The position numbers and the translations under genes were made by a program. 64,000 bases of DNA from Hydrangea macrophylla (Eukaryota > Streptophyta > Magnoliopsida > Cornales > Hydrangeaceae), in the NCBI GenBank assembly GCA_033977485.1, contig CM066998.1:32489501-32553500 (forward strand). The letters run 5' to 3'. The notes beneath the pieces are model-generated. The model saw nothing but the letters and a program-made list of their open reading frames with translations, searched no databases and was not told the DNA's origin. This document shows positions 9,480 through 21,701 of the stretch, piece after piece (position 1 is the first letter of the stretch; every line of letters starts with the position of its first letter).

Positions 9480-12110
9480 CGATGGTTGAGAAGTCTAGTT
9501 GGTCTCACGATTGTCTTCTATAACTTGTAGGGGTTGTGGCGTCCTTTTAAGCGTGTTATTGTGATTGAGTTCCTTTGCGTGTCGTCATGAAATCGTCGTG
9601 GAGTTTTGGCATCGTAGGTGATGGCACAAGTCATTAAGCAATTTCTCCATGCATTAATTAATACCAAGCATATAAGTTGTTACGGGTAATTGGAGTAGGA
9701 TTGAATTCACTTGTAAGGAGCTGGATTCATAACAAAATGAATACTCATTATGTACTGAGTTAAAAAAACGAAGAGGTACGTGATCAATCACTTGTACGTA
9801 GGATCACAATATATAGAATGAGTATCTGAGAATAACCATTAGATGATTACTATAGGACAATCATAGTAATGCAATGACTATAGGTGCAAGGTCTCCCAGG
9901 TAGGACATAAGAATTCCTTGTCTCATGAGCCAATAATTTAGGTGAAGCCTTAATGATAAAAGTCAAGGTTAGCAATAAGAAGAATTTGTGAAATGAAAGA
10001 AAATATAGACTAATTTACAAAGGGGTGCAATATGCTTGAGTTCCTTAGGTGAACAAATACAAAGAGATCCTTTGCAATAATGTCAAGGGATACGCACTTG
10101 CAAAAGTTGGTCAAACAGTTGACAGTCCAAAAGATTTACAAAGATTAATTTAACAGATCATAAGTCCAAATGACTTACAATGATTGGTTTATAAATGAAT
10201 TATTGGAATCGATTTCATGGTGATAAGTCCAGAGAGGTGACTTATTAGCATTAGAAAGCAAATGATTTCACAATTGAATTTATTACTAATCAGAATGATC
10301 CAAAATCTTGTTAAGTGAAATCAGAGAGGACAACGAATAACTTTCAATTAGTGAAACAATCAAGGACATCCCAAGGTTCATCATAAGGATAACTGATCTA
10401 ATGCAACCAATGGTAGAAAATGGTGGGTTTACTCAAAAGGAGTTAAATCAGAAAGATGAATATAGTTACTCAGCCTTACATGGTTTTAATTTATAACGTG
10501 CGCATGGTCAGAGATGCATTTCTTCAGCGTGTTGATGGAACATTGGTGTTGTAAACCTGAAACGTGTCTTCTGTTGGTAGGTCCTATGCGATCTGATCAT
10601 TGGCTTGAAAGTGGAATGCAGTACTCATCTTCACTAATGCTCGCGGTGCGAGTCGTTCGTTGTGATTAAACGTGGTCGATGTCAGGAGTCTATGAGGTCG
10701 TTCGATCTGTTGAAGGTATGTTCTATTCTTGCATCTTCCATCGCCTTGGGTTAAGTCAATATCTCATGTGCTCCTTGTAGTAGGGTTGACCTTGGTAGTG
10801 TAGCAGGTTGTGGCTTGAGTGGTCTCAAAAGCGATTCTGAATGGGCAACATGGAGGTGTCTAAACAACTCGTTTCCATAGTCACTTGCGCTAGTGCCGTC
10901 AGCGGTCTTCCATAAGCCTTGTATCAGTCTTCCAAATACACCAGTGGGATCGATCTCCTTAGGTATTATGTTGCTTAGCCTTCTGGACTGGTCCTTAGTT
11001 GTTTGAGATGATTCATCCATTGCAGAGATCGAGAGGATCCTTCTGTTCTTACGTATGAGTTCGTGTCTATAAGGTTTCTATCATACCTTATGCGAGGCAA
11101 TCATACCTATTACATCTCACATTATATTTATCATCATAATCCCAGTAACTAGAATACGATGATTGAAATGATTGAATAGATTGATCCAAAATGAAGCCGA
11201 ATCCGAAAAGGCATATGAATTCTCATAGATAGAAGCATAATAGTAGAATGATGTGATCCATTCAAGAATAAGATGTAAATCTAATAATGATTGAATGACT
11301 GTTTACTATGAAAGAAATCGTAGTATCTCAAGATTTATAGGAAATGAAAGTAACTGATGGCATAAGGCCTTCAACGAATGAAATAAGAATTAGGTATTTC
11401 GTAAGTGAAATAGTCCAAACAAAACCCCACTGATAAAGAATAATGTAGCAACTGAGAGAGACAATAAGAAGTCAAGATGTTCAGAGAGTACAACAAATTT
11501 TTTTTTTTGAGTTCATGGCAAGAACAAGGACAGAGAACTCATTTAGGATTATTTCAAATGAAATGAACTTGTAAGAATTTGTTCAAGGAATAATAAGTCA
11601 AAAAGAATGACTTTGCAGTACTAGTGATCGAACTTGTTCTCAAAAGAATTTGTCAAGAATCGGATGATCAAGGTACATACTCAAGAATTGTTAACTGGGG
11701 AATTTCTAAAAATTCAAGGAAATGAATTACTTATCAAGGACTGTATCACAATAATTATTGATGGTAATCAGAGCCACTTTTTAAAATATATAGATCCCTT
11801 TTCTAGAAGAAATGACCATTAGAATAGAAGGCATCGATTTACTCAAGTGGAATGAGTAGAAAGGATATGACTGCTTACTATGGTACTCGCCTATCATATC
11901 TAAGGTAAAGTTTTCCTCTCTTATTATCTATAACGGGTCCTCTAAGAATTCCTCCTCAGGGTCCTCCTCCTTCTCCTTGATGTCAGCTGGATCTGCTTCG
12001 TGGTCGTGCTCAGGCATCAGTATCATCTCGTCCCCGTCAACTGGTGGTGCTGGATGGTCATGTATATCATCCCCTGGTCTCTGAAGACCGTCTGTAGGGT
12101 CAACCTCCTC
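9480..12110. other. Degenerate interior of G2
   Basis: AT-rich, with no recognisable RT, RNase H or integrase motif on either strand. The only ORF of note is 10,751-11,020 on the - strand (89 codons), which I do not recognise. Confidence 0.4.
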
Positions 12111-12112
12111 GA

Positions 12113-12496
12113 TCAGCTCGTCATCGCTACTTGCCAGATTGTCACAATTGTCAGGTCATTGTCATCATATATGTCATCACAATTAGATGGGTCATCTGCT
12201 GAGTGGTCACTGCCTACAGAATCCTCTCCACTCGCTATGTCGTTGTCACTATCTGTATCAATAGGATCTAAATCTGTATCTGGCTCTGGTATGGGCTCGG
12301 GTGAGAATGGTGGTGCTGGTGCCACCATGATAATCGGGAAGAGTATATCGTCATATAGTGCCTTGTCCTGAGTCATGCTGATAAGCTCCTGGTGATTAAG
12401 TATGGTAGTCTCTGAAGCATGGATGGACTCGGGCTGAACTCGATCCAGATATTGCAATGTATCAGTAAGCACAACTCTCCATACGTCCTCCACCAA
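12113..12496 (-). pseudogene. Acidic Pro/Asp-rich ORF in G2, probably gag N-terminal part
   Basis: 127 codons. After a neutral N-terminus it has APAPPFSPEPIPEPDTDLDP and then a run of Asp/Ser. Acidic Pro-rich tracts like this occur at the front of some plant gypsy gag proteins. The position, first on the - strand after the PBS, fits gag. No domain is recognised. Confidence 0.35.
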
Positions 12497-12715
12497 GATA
12501 TGCTTTGCCCTCTAGCAGATCCGCTATCGACATAGTACAGGGTCGAAAGGCTGGATACGACTGTCATGATTATAGTGACCTCCAAAATCATCATGAACGA
12601 AGCTCGACTCCATAGTCATGCAAGAGGAGCTAACTTAGTGTCAGTACTAATACGAGGGAAATTTTAGGCTCATAACTTAAGGTGTAGGACAATCAGTGAG
12701 CGCGTCGAAACCTAA

Positions 12716-12729
12716 GGCTCTGATACCTA
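12716..12729 (-). promoter_or_regulatory. G2 primer binding site (initiator tRNA-Met type)
   Basis: On the - strand AGGTATCAGAGCC, close to the canonical TGGTATCAGAGC, lies about 8 bp after the 5' LTR end. It is followed by TTAGGTTTCGA, which also resembles the tRNA T-arm complement. The first base is changed. Confidence 0.7.
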
Positions 12730-12736
12730 AAATCCC

Positions 12737-15700
12737 TATCACGCCCCAAAGTACCAAAAATAGGGAAAAATAAATTTCCTTTATAGGTTCGTAGACACGT
12801 GACTGGTTGTGAGTATCACCTGATTGTCCAAACATGCTTATAACAATAATGTGATATGGGAAAGTGACTAAGTTCAGCGGAAGCAGAAATTTAAAACATC
12901 CAAGTCTCACATCAGTAGTATATTACAGGCCAAAAAGATATCCAAAAGATACATATAACAAGACCAGCTAAACTATTACATCACTAACATAATAATAATA
13001 ACAGAACTATAACAAAAGAAAAGCTCCAAAGTCTTCAGCTGGCGAAATCGTAGCCTTCCTCGTAGTAATCTTCGCTAGCATAGTCTTCAGTAGTAAAGTC
13101 AGCATCTTGATAGCAGTCGGCTCCGTCTGGACCTGCAAAGGCTGGACGTGGAAGGTCCAGCGGCATGAAAAGCCGTTAGCGGTTAAGCTAAGTGAGGGTC
13201 CCCTTAAGGTTACCACCACTTAAGGTAAGTTATTCTTCATCTCTTCTTATTTCTCGAAACCATATCTCGTTCATCATTTCTTATTCTCGATACTATGTCT
13301 TGTTCGTCTTTTCTTATTCTCAAAATCATGTCATATTTAAACCTAATCATTCCTTTTGAAACTTAACCAGAACTGAACTGACCAATGACATTGACTGAAA
13401 GAAGACTTAACTCCAAACGCATTTACTGGTCAAGAAAGTACAACACTCAACAATGAATAGTTAACAGTCGCCCAACTCGCACTCAAACTGTCGCCCAAAT
13501 GGCATTCAAACTATCGCCCAAATGGCATAAGTGTGCTGGACATTAACAATCTCTTGGTCGAACACGTCATGCCGATCCTCAGGTCGCCCGCACGTTACCG
13601 AACACGTCATGTCGATCCTCAGACCAAGGGTACGGGAAATTAATAATCACTTAGACGAACACGTCATGCCGATCCTCAGGTCACCCGTACATAACCGAAC
13701 ACGTCATGCTAATCCTCAGTCCAAGGGTGCGGAAAAATAATCAACCACTTGATCGAACACGTCACGACGATCCTCAGGTCATCCGCACTTGACCGAACAT
13801 GTCATGCCGATCCTCAGATCAAGGAACAAAACATAACTCACCAATCGACACCATGGAATTACCGAAAGACCAATTTTGCAAGAAATATCCAAACACGACA
13901 CGAAAGTTCACAAATCAACTCTGACCGGTAGTCACACGACTAGAAACGAGGCCCAATGTCCCTTATTCGCATTAAATTTGTTATCGAAGGTTTTATCATT
14001 AATTTACGCGTTCGCACGTTTCGTAGTTTAGTTCATTAATATCATCCATTTATAACCGTTAATATTTCGCTATACGTCCGACATTCCGTTTTCCTCTCAA
14101 TATACTTACGATGGAAACTTTCCCGATCATTTATCATCGCAATAATCGTGCCATACAATATACTTATAGTTTGGGTATAAACTTTTCAACGGTCATTAAA
14201 CTATATTCACGTAGCTTATGGATTTATAATCATGGATTTAATATCAATAAAACATATAGATGAAACCCTTAACATACTCATCTATGCGATAGCACTACCA
14301 TAGCACGAGATTTTCATAACAACACATGTACTGGAAAACTAGCATCAACAATCAACACCATGCATAAACAAAACATTATACAAAAAGCTGTACAATCTGC
14401 CAAGATACATTTTCACTGTGTTGGCTGAATTAACATGATTTATTTGGGCATGATAAATTGCTTTGTAGATCAAAGTCAAAACTACAACATTATAGATAAT
14501 TGGAATATATTCATGTAAAAAAAAATCTAACTTCAATTACATTTTTGAGCTACTCAAACTATTTATTTTACAAGACATTTCTTATATCTCGGACTGTTCT
14601 GTCCCAGATTTATAACACTGCATTGTATGTGAATTTCACCTATGACGGAGTGGTTTTTAGACTGAGCTATAGAAGGGTTATTTGTAGATAAATGAGTCAT
14701 ATTTCTTCACAAAAAAACCTAGCTTGATTCTCATTTTTGAGCTGCACAAAACATTCATTTTACTAAACTATGTACTGCTGAATGTTTCAGTTTCTCAGAT
14801 TTATAACACTGCGTTGTACATGCATTTCACCCATTAAGGAGTGATTTCTAGACTAAGATATATGAGTGTTATTTGTAGATAAATGAGTTAGATTTTACCA
14901 CAAAAAAACCTAGCTTAATTCCGATTTTTGAGCTCCTCAAAACATCCATTTTACTAAACTACATTCTGCTGGAAGTTTCTGTTTTCCCAAGTTTATAACA
15001 CTACGTTGTACATGCATTTCACCCATGAAGGAGTGATTTCTAGACTGATATATAGAAGATTTATTTTTAGATATATGAGTTAGCGTTTACCACAAAAACA
15101 CCTAGCTTAATTCGGATTTTTGAGCTGCACAAAACATTCATTTTACTAAATTATGTTCTGCTGAGAGTTTCAGTTTCTCAGATTTATGGATTTGTCTTGC
15201 ATGTCATGAAAACTTCAACACAACAACATCAAACTTCTACTAAACATTAGTACATATTATATGTGTTCTAAATTGAGTTAGATTACTCACAATTACTCAC
15301 AATTTACTCACAATTTACTCACCAAAGCTTGATGTTGCTCTTGAGCTTGATGGGGCTTGAACTTCAACTTCAATGGTGACTACTTCTCTTCTTTCTCTCA
15401 AGAATTAAAATTCCAGCTCTCTCTTATAGATTTTAAGTGCTGGTCATAGAGACAAAGTGTGTATAATGCATGCTTATATAGAAATCCTAGGAGCTAGGTG
15501 TCATGTGGCATGTGTATATGCCATATGCCATGACATGTATCCTACTAGTGGACATTTTTCCAAGAGGGTTGCATGTGGCTGCTACATGACCGGCCATGTG
15601 GGCCCACCTTGGATTGTGTGCCACTTTCTCAGTTTACGTGCATAAGTTTCTCGATATACGTGTCGGTCTCAGTTTACGTGCAAACGGGTATTGTTTCTAT

Positions 15701-15893
15701 TGTCTGGGTCCGGGTACGGGACTACGTTAATTCTTATTACGGTCGAGTCGGTACAATTACTACATTCTAATATGATAATACTACAATACGTCCATACCGT
15801 AACATAATTCAAATAATAATATAATAATATAGTCGGTCCAATATAGAAATTTGAAAAACTGATATTAATGAAAAGAAAATTACAAGTGTTACA
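12737..15893 (-). repeat. G2 5' LTR
   Basis: Colinear with 5,277-8,446 with scattered substitutions and small indels. The left end reads TATCACGCCCC instead of TGTCACGCC, so the terminal TG has mutated. It contains the same bZIP-like array (13,559-13,818) and ~190-bp repeats (about 14,517-15,190). Confidence 0.92.
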
Positions 15894-15898
15894 GATAA

Positions 15899-17249
15899 AG
15901 TAACAGGGGTTTCCCAGGTATAGGTGGTGATAGGACAGGTGGGTTTTGGAGGTACGTTTTGATCTTGTCGAAGGCTTGTTGGCAAGGGGCGTCCCACTCG
16001 AACCTCTCTCCTTTTCTGAGTAACTTAAATAGTGAGTCGCAGGTCAAGGTAAGTTTGGAAATGAAGCGGCTGATGAACTGTATTCTCCCCAAGAATCCTC
16101 TCAATTCTTTCTCATTTTTCGGTGGGTTCTTTTTGGTTATGGCTTTTATTTTGGTGGGGTCCACCTCTATTCCCCTCTGAGTAATAAGAAATCCCAATAA
16201 TTTCCCAGTAGTTACTCCGAACGTGCATTTCTGCGGATTTAGCCTCATTTTGAACTCCCTCAATCTCTCAAAGAACTTTCTCAAAGCTCCTAGGTGCCCT
16301 CCCCTCTCTTTGGATTTCACAATCATATCATCCACATACACCTCCACTTCTTTGTGGATCATGTCGTGTAGTAAAGTGGTGGCAGCCCTCTGATAGGTCG
16401 CACATACACCTCCACTTCTTTGTGGATCATGTCGTGTAGTAAAGTGGTGGCAGCCCTCTGATAGGTCGCACCTGCATTCTTAAGTTCGAACGGCATGACC
16501 CTATAGCAATATGTCCCCCACGGAGTGATGAACGTGGTTTTCTCTCTATCCTCGGGTGCCATGAGGATTTGACTATACCCAGAGAATCCATCCATGAAAG
16601 ATAGAAGCTCATGTCCCGCAGTGTTATCGACCAACACGTCGATGTGGGGTAACGGGAAATCGTCTTTAGGGCTTGCCCTGTTTAAATCTCGAAAATCAAC
16701 GCAAACCCTAACACGACCGTCCTTCTTTGGGACAGGTACAATGTTGGCAATCCATTTAGGATACTCGGTGACCATCAAGAATCCAGCCTTTAATTGCTTT
16801 TCAACCTCCTCTTTTACTTTAAGTGCCCATTCTGGCCTCATTTGCCTCAATTTTTGTTTTATGGGTTTTGAATTGGGAAAGAGAGGGATGTGGTGCTGGA
16901 CTATTTTTGGATCAATACCTGGCATATCGTTATAAGACCATGCAAAAACATCTTTGAATTTATTTAATAGATTGATTAGTTCTTTGCTTTCTTCATTGCT
17001 AAGTGTCGAGCCAATAAAAACATTTTGAGGGTGATTTTCATTTCCCAGATTAATTGTTAGGGTGTTCTCTACGATTTTGCATGCAGATTCATTTTCTTTT
17101 TCAACTAATTTTTGTAATTCATCAGGAATTTCACATTCATCACATTCATTAGGCGCATTCGAGTAGGCGGAATCAGTCATGCTTTCATTGATTTTGTTAG
17201 GAGTGATTACAACAGACATAGCGATAGTAAGACACCTCATTTGGGCCAT
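15899..17249 (-). pseudogene. G1 reverse transcriptase and start of RNase H
   Basis: It copies element RNA into DNA. Visible motifs in order are FKDVFAWSYNDMPGIDP, ANIVPVPKKDGRVRVCVDFR, FPLPHIDVLVD, LLSFMDGFSGYSQI, TTFITPWGTYCYRVMPF, VEVYVDDMIVKSKERGGHLG (catalytic YVDD) and MRLNPQKCTFGV. The RNase H start is SRFISKLTLTC...GKPLLLYL. A 68-bp tandem duplication at 16,333-16,468 breaks the frame exactly at the YVDD motif. G2 (5,277-15,893) separates this part from the rest of RNase H. Confidence 0.9.
16333..16468. repeat. 68-bp tandem duplication in G1 RT
   Basis: The block starting 'cacatacacctccacttctt' at 16,333 repeats exactly from 16,401. Because 68 is not a multiple of 3 it causes a frameshift (VEVYVDD becomes VEVYVRPIRG). 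Confidence 0.9.
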
Positions 17250-17312
17250 TACAGACTCTGGGTGAGGGGGATACTTATCACTAGACTCAAAGACCCACTC
17301 CTTGTTGGCCCC

Positions 17313-17987
17313 CTACTTGAGCTTCATAGTGTTGCAACCTAGCAGCCCTCCGGTTTTCGTCTTTTCTTCCATTTCTGGCTTCGGTTCTTCTTCTAGTGCA
17401 TCCTCATCATTCTCGCCCTCAACCTCGACTACCAGGCCCTTGTCTTCTTTCCCTTTATCTTCGGCTTTTACCCCTCCTTCGCTCAACAGGTCCTGCATGA
17501 CCGGTCCATCCAGTACACCAATCCAATCGTTGATGGTAGCAGACTTTTCAGGCATGTACGAAAACGGGTCTTTGTACTCGGAGAATTCATGGGAGAAAAA
17601 GATCTCGAACCCCGACTTTAAACATTTATCTTTCTGGTCCATCCATGGCTCTGGGAAGCCACAGAAGGGGAAATCTTCTTCTTCCTTCGTAAAATATCCA
17701 TTGAGCGTCTTCAGGTAAGGGTCTAGTGGTGCATCGACGGCCTTTTTCTTTGCCCTCAGTTCCTTCTTTGTCGGCTGGTACCCCAGACCGTGAGTGTGAG
17801 TCTGAGTAGGGAATCTTGGAAACTCAGGCAGGCCTTGAAGGTTCTTCCCCAACCCTAATCCTGGAAAGAAACCCATTCTCTTCATGATCCCTGCGACCAC
17901 TGGACTGGCATACTGATCGAAATGGGGCGGTAGAAAATCCCTCGGGTTTTCTTCTTCCAACATGCTCATGAACTCGAACCCTCCCAT
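17313..17987 (-). pseudogene. G1 pol segment with G-patch domain
   Basis: 224 codons between protease and RT. The stretch GIMKRMGFFPGLGLGKN...GLGYQPTKKE matches the glycine-rich G-patch (D111) found in many plant gypsy polyproteins, a nucleic-acid-binding module. The C-terminal half is acidic (EVEGENDEDALEEE). It is separated from RT by a stop near 17,313. Confidence 0.7.
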
Positions 17988-18008
17988 TTTTGCTTCTTCT
18001 TCTTGTAG

Positions 18009-18478
18009 CTATAATTCCAAAACTAGTGCGCTTGATGATGCTTCGGACGAACGAACCCAGCTGTCCCCGAGGATATCACAGACTTTATCCTCCCAGACAT
18101 ACTTAACCTTCTGATGGATCGTTGATGGTATAGCACCCAAACTGTCCAACCAAGGCCTACCCAGCAATAGATTGAAAAAAGCGGGGATGTCGATGACCTG
18201 GAATTCAGCTTCTTTTCCAAAAGAGCTGATAATGAGACGAAGGAGGATTATCCCCATGACCGTTCTCTGAGTGTTGTCTTAGGCTCTTACCCTTTGCTCA
18301 GACGGTGTAAATGTCGACTCATCCAAGCCCATTCGCTTAGCCGTTCGAAAGGGACATACGTTGAGGGCCGATCCATTGTCAACCAGGCAAGCAGGCACGA
18401 CATTTCCCAAGCATTCGACAGTGACATACAACGGTTTGTTGCGGACGGGCCCTCCCGGAGGCAAGTCATTCGATGAGA
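18009..18478 (-). pseudogene. G1 aspartic protease
   Basis: It would cleave the polyprotein. KPLYVTVECLGNVVPACLVD leads into the active site LVDNGSALNVCP (D-x-G-S type). A frame change follows at about 18,279, then IPAFFNLLLGRPWLDSLGAI (18,257-18,009), the usual C-terminal LLGRPW block. The frameshift inactivates it. Confidence 0.8.
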
Positions 18479-19295
18479 AGGTAATGGCCAAAGTCGGAAT
18501 TTTGCCGATCAGCCCTATGAGGTCCTCCGGGGTGGTGTCGATAGACACGTCAGATTGATTCAGAGCATCTAGGGCCGCCTGTCTATGGCGTTTGGAGGCA
18601 ATCAGCAACCCCCAAATGGTAATATTGGCCTGAGTTTTCTTTATCTGCTTTAGAACCCTGTCTTCTTCCTCTTCTTCATTCATCTTCCCTTTTCCCTTGT
18701 CCAATTCTCTCCCAGGATGATCCTCCTCTAGCTCATGCGGTTTAAAGGGTCTGCCCGACCGAGTTAAATGACTGACTTCTTCCATTGCCCACAAATTGTC
18801 AATTTCTAAATCAACTTTCAAAGTACCCTCTACCATCTCTGTTTCTTTGTCGCTCTCATACCAAAGATCATCTTCTGCCTGGTTCTCGTCTCGACTGTCA
18901 CTCCCTTGAATCCACCAGTCTGACTGTCCCATTTCATTCTCCTTTGGCTGATCCTCCAAAGCACAGATTGTCAAATCCTCAGGTAGCTGGTATGGCTTTC
19001 TTGGTGTCCCAGCCTTAGTGATTAGCCTAGACGGATCAAAGGTTGCTTCTTCTATCCCCAAGAGATAAAGGCCCTGCGGTGGTGGCACGGCTCGATGATT
19101 CGGAAGCGGATTTCTAGTAACATTCAGAGTTTTGGTGGGGGGTTCCGAAATTACCTTGTTATCAATGAGGTCCTGAATCTCGTGCCTTAATCTCATACAC
19201 CTATCCGTTGAGTGACCCTTCTGCTGATGAAATTTACAAAAGAGGTCCCCTTGAAAATTTGGCAGAAGCGGACTTAGTGAAGGTCGGGATTCCAA
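18479..19295 (-). pseudogene. G1 gag C-terminus with zinc knuckle, leading into protease
   Basis: FCKFHQQKGHSTDRCMRLRH is the Cys/His knuckle typical of Tat gag proteins. An acidic linker (EDDLWYESDKETEM, MNEEEEEDRV) joins gag to protease in the same frame. The reading frame 19,295-18,279 is open throughout. Confidence 0.75.
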
Positions 19296-20542
19296 CTAAC
19301 GGAGATGCCCCTCGGCTAACAGCCTATCGAGGGCGGTTGACAGTGACACTCCCAAATCTGAGAACTTCCTTGGTGCTTTATTCCCTCCTCTCCTCGGTGT
19401 TATGTTGAATTTCCTTTCTGGTCCATTCAGTGCATTGACATCGGTGGGGCCAGAGTCACCTCCCGCTTGTCCTTCGTTGGACCCATAGTTTGGCCTCATG
19501 TACCGATTTGGTTGCTCCTCTTTCTTGATTACCCCTTCTTGGATTGCATCTCTATCCTTGTCCTGACATCGAAAACCTCAGCAAAGGTGTTGATCGACTG
19601 GAATCTCATCTTTTCTTGATACACTGGCTGTAGATTCTTCATCAGCATTCGGATCTGGTCCTTCTCAGACGGCCTTTGTACCATTTTAGCTTCCTTTACC
19701 CTCTATCTGCTCAGGTATTCGGCGAATGATTCTTTGATCCCTTGCCTAGTGGTCTCCAGATCTCGGACAGTGACGTCTAAATCTTGATTGTACTCGTATT
19801 GTGCCACAAATGCTTTGATCACTTCCTCCCACACCCTGGTTTTGCTTGGTTTGAGAGTAAGATACCAGGATAGAGCAGCTCCAATCAAAGTTTGTTGGAA
19901 TAGGACCGCCATCATGGTTGTGCTTAATCCGCTTGATTGGAAAGCCCCAATACACATTCTTATATGGCTGCGAGGATTGCCGGTCCCATCAAATTTGTCA
20001 AAAACCGGCATCTTAAACCCGACAGGCAGTGTCTCACGTACTCCGTCATACAACCCTTCCAGTTCCATCAGATAGGTATCAACTTCCTGAGCCTTGCGCA
20101 TCACCCTTTCCAACTTCTCTATTTTTTCAGTCAGTAACTTCTCCTTTTCAGCTTTCTCCCTGTCCCTGTTGGCCCGTAGTGCATCAGTCCATTGTGCTTC
20201 CTGATCATCGAACCAATCTCCTTCCCCTCCTCCCAAAGGTGGGTCTATAACGGGCGGAACTACATGTGGTGGTCGACGATTCAGTTCTTCTATCATCCCC
20301 ATCATACGGTTCATGTTTTTCACCTGTCGCCTCATTTGCTCTGCTTGTGGTTCTACCAGTATTCTTAACCCGGCCATTTCTTCGTTGTTTCTCTCTTCGG
20401 CCATGTCAGCGTATTCTCTCCTTACTAGTCTCGCCGTGGGATCCCTAAACCACGCTTGATTTGCTATTTTTGCTCCTACAAATAAATTTGAAATGTCCTC
20501 TTTTAAAACCCATTTTATCTTCATTTTATCACACAAAGTCAT
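19296..20542 (-). pseudogene. G1 gag (capsid region)
   Basis: It forms the particle core. The open part 20,542-19,703 has a Glu/Lys coiled-coil-like region (REKAEKEKLLTEKIEKLERV), then the Retrotrans_gag core (VFDKFDGTGNPRSHIRMCIG; ALSWYLTLKPSKTRVWEEVI). It ends at an in-frame TAG right after ESFAEYLSR. Reading continues past it (VKEAKMVQRPSEKDQIRMLM) before a frameshift near 19,550. A short ORF at 19,499-19,296 carries the next part. Confidence 0.8.
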
Positions 20543-21650
20543 TTAAACAAAAAACTTTCCTTTTGTATGTCACACGGATGCAATGCATGTGTGCGTGTGT
20601 GCCTACTCTATATGCCAAAAAGAGAAAATCCTAATCCTAACACATAAGCACATAAGCACATAAAATCCTCACCCATGTCAAGTGCGCTGATTTCTCCTCT
20701 CATTGTGATCCTCACTACCCTTTCGGGTGTTCAAAATTTTTCAAAAGACATTTCTTAAAATGATGAGATCTTTCAAAAACAATTCTCAAAGATTTTGAAT
20801 GAGAATGAAAAAATATTTCTCAATAAAGATGATTGGATTGAAATTTTGCTTCGAAATTCATTTAAGGAGCATTTTTCAAAAACAATTCCCAAAATTTTTT
20901 ATTTTTCCTTAGAAGATGATCATGTGAAAATATACCTTAACAAAGGTTAGTTTGGAGTTTTAATCAAAAAGTGAGCTCCAAAGATTTTTTGAAAAAAAAA
21001 GAAAAGAGATGGAAATTTTTTGGAATAAAGATGGCAAGAACTGTTTGCTTTCAAAGATGGACTCAAAATTCTTTGGGTAGGAGGATCACATGATCGGATT
21101 ATCACCGTACTTTCCATGAATTCGGATGCATACAAGGTCAATGATGCTTAGCTAACATGATATAAGAAGTATAATCTTATAATCAGGGTTCGGCATGTTC
21201 TCCAAATGTCGTGGAACATGAGGAGAAATTGCTAAAAGGTGATTGAAAGATTATACGTCTTTCATCAAGCAAGTATCGTCATCATCTCAAGTAATCCCTT
21301 CTGGGCATACAAAACTCCCTAGCACATAATCCTAATCAAGAGTTGATTTCCTAAGATTGAAAGGTTCTACAGAAACTATCATGCACAGGCTGGGTTTTGG
21401 TTAAATAAGGGACCCTTGACACACATCCGATAGGATGCTTCATATACCAAATCATGGTACAAGATCAAGGGTGATCACACAGTCCCATAATGACTTGACC
21501 GACCGGGTTGCCCCGAGCCTCCAAGGTCATAGTTCCGTGCAATCGACTGGCTGGACATGCAAGTGAAATGCAACAGGCACACAAAGATTAATTAATTCGA
21601 TTAAAAGGATGCTTTCAAGTCTAATCCTCGAGTGAACCCGAAATCAGAAT
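20543..21650 (-). other. G1 5' leader between PBS and gag
   Basis: No gene is seen. AT-rich, with repeated 'ttttcaaaaacaattctcaaa'-like stretches (20,740-20,900). It is the position of packaging signals in LTR elements, but none can be recognised by eye. Confidence 0.5.
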
Positions 21651-21651
21651 T

Positions 21652-21701
21652 CTGGTCTGCGAAACCAGAGATTCTGGGTTCGATCCCCAGCAGAGTCGCC
21701 A
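21652..21701 (+). other. tRNA-Arg 3'-half-like sequence overlapping G1 PBS
   Basis: On the + strand: anticodon stem CTGGT/ACCAG (21,652-56, 21,664-68) with 7-nt loop CTGCGAA; variable loop AGATT; T stem CTGGG/CCCAG with loop TTCGATC; then CAGAGTCG and CCA ending at 21,701. All arms pair perfectly. There is no 5' half, so this is not a tRNA gene. The outer 18 nt (21,684-21,701) are the - strand PBS TGGCGACTCTGCTGGGGA, set 3 bp from the LTR end. Confidence 0.85.
21684..21701 (-). promoter_or_regulatory. G1 primer binding site (tRNA-Arg type)
   Basis: TGGCGACTCTGCTGGGGA on the - strand, 3 bp after the LTR end ...ATATCCACA. The same type of PBS is described for Ogre/Tat elements. Confidence 0.85.

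Larger units (their letters stand above)
5277..15893 (-). mobile_element. G2: chromodomain-type gypsy retrotransposon, non-autonomous
   Basis: Two LTRs of about 3.16 kb flank a 4.3-kb interior. A 5-bp target duplication GATAA lies at 5,272-5,276 and 15,894-15,898. Removing the element plus one TSD copy restores G1's RNase H reading (…LLLYLS VSEDSMG…). Orientation is -: polypurine tract and chromodomain sit next to the left LTR, PBS next to the right LTR. The interior keeps a gag zinc knuckle and a chromodomain fragment but no RT, RNase H or integrase core. Confidence 0.92.

Noticed and set aside
10751..11020. 89-codon minus-strand ORF in G2
   Set aside because: No recognisable motif, in degenerate interior; kept only as a mention.
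17302..17718. Plus-strand Ser/Pro-rich ORF
   Set aside because: Complement of the acidic G-patch segment of G1 pol.
21652..21701. A functional tRNA-Arg gene
   Set aside because: There is no acceptor 5' strand or D arm, and the genomic CCA touches the LTR end; it is the PBS side of G1.
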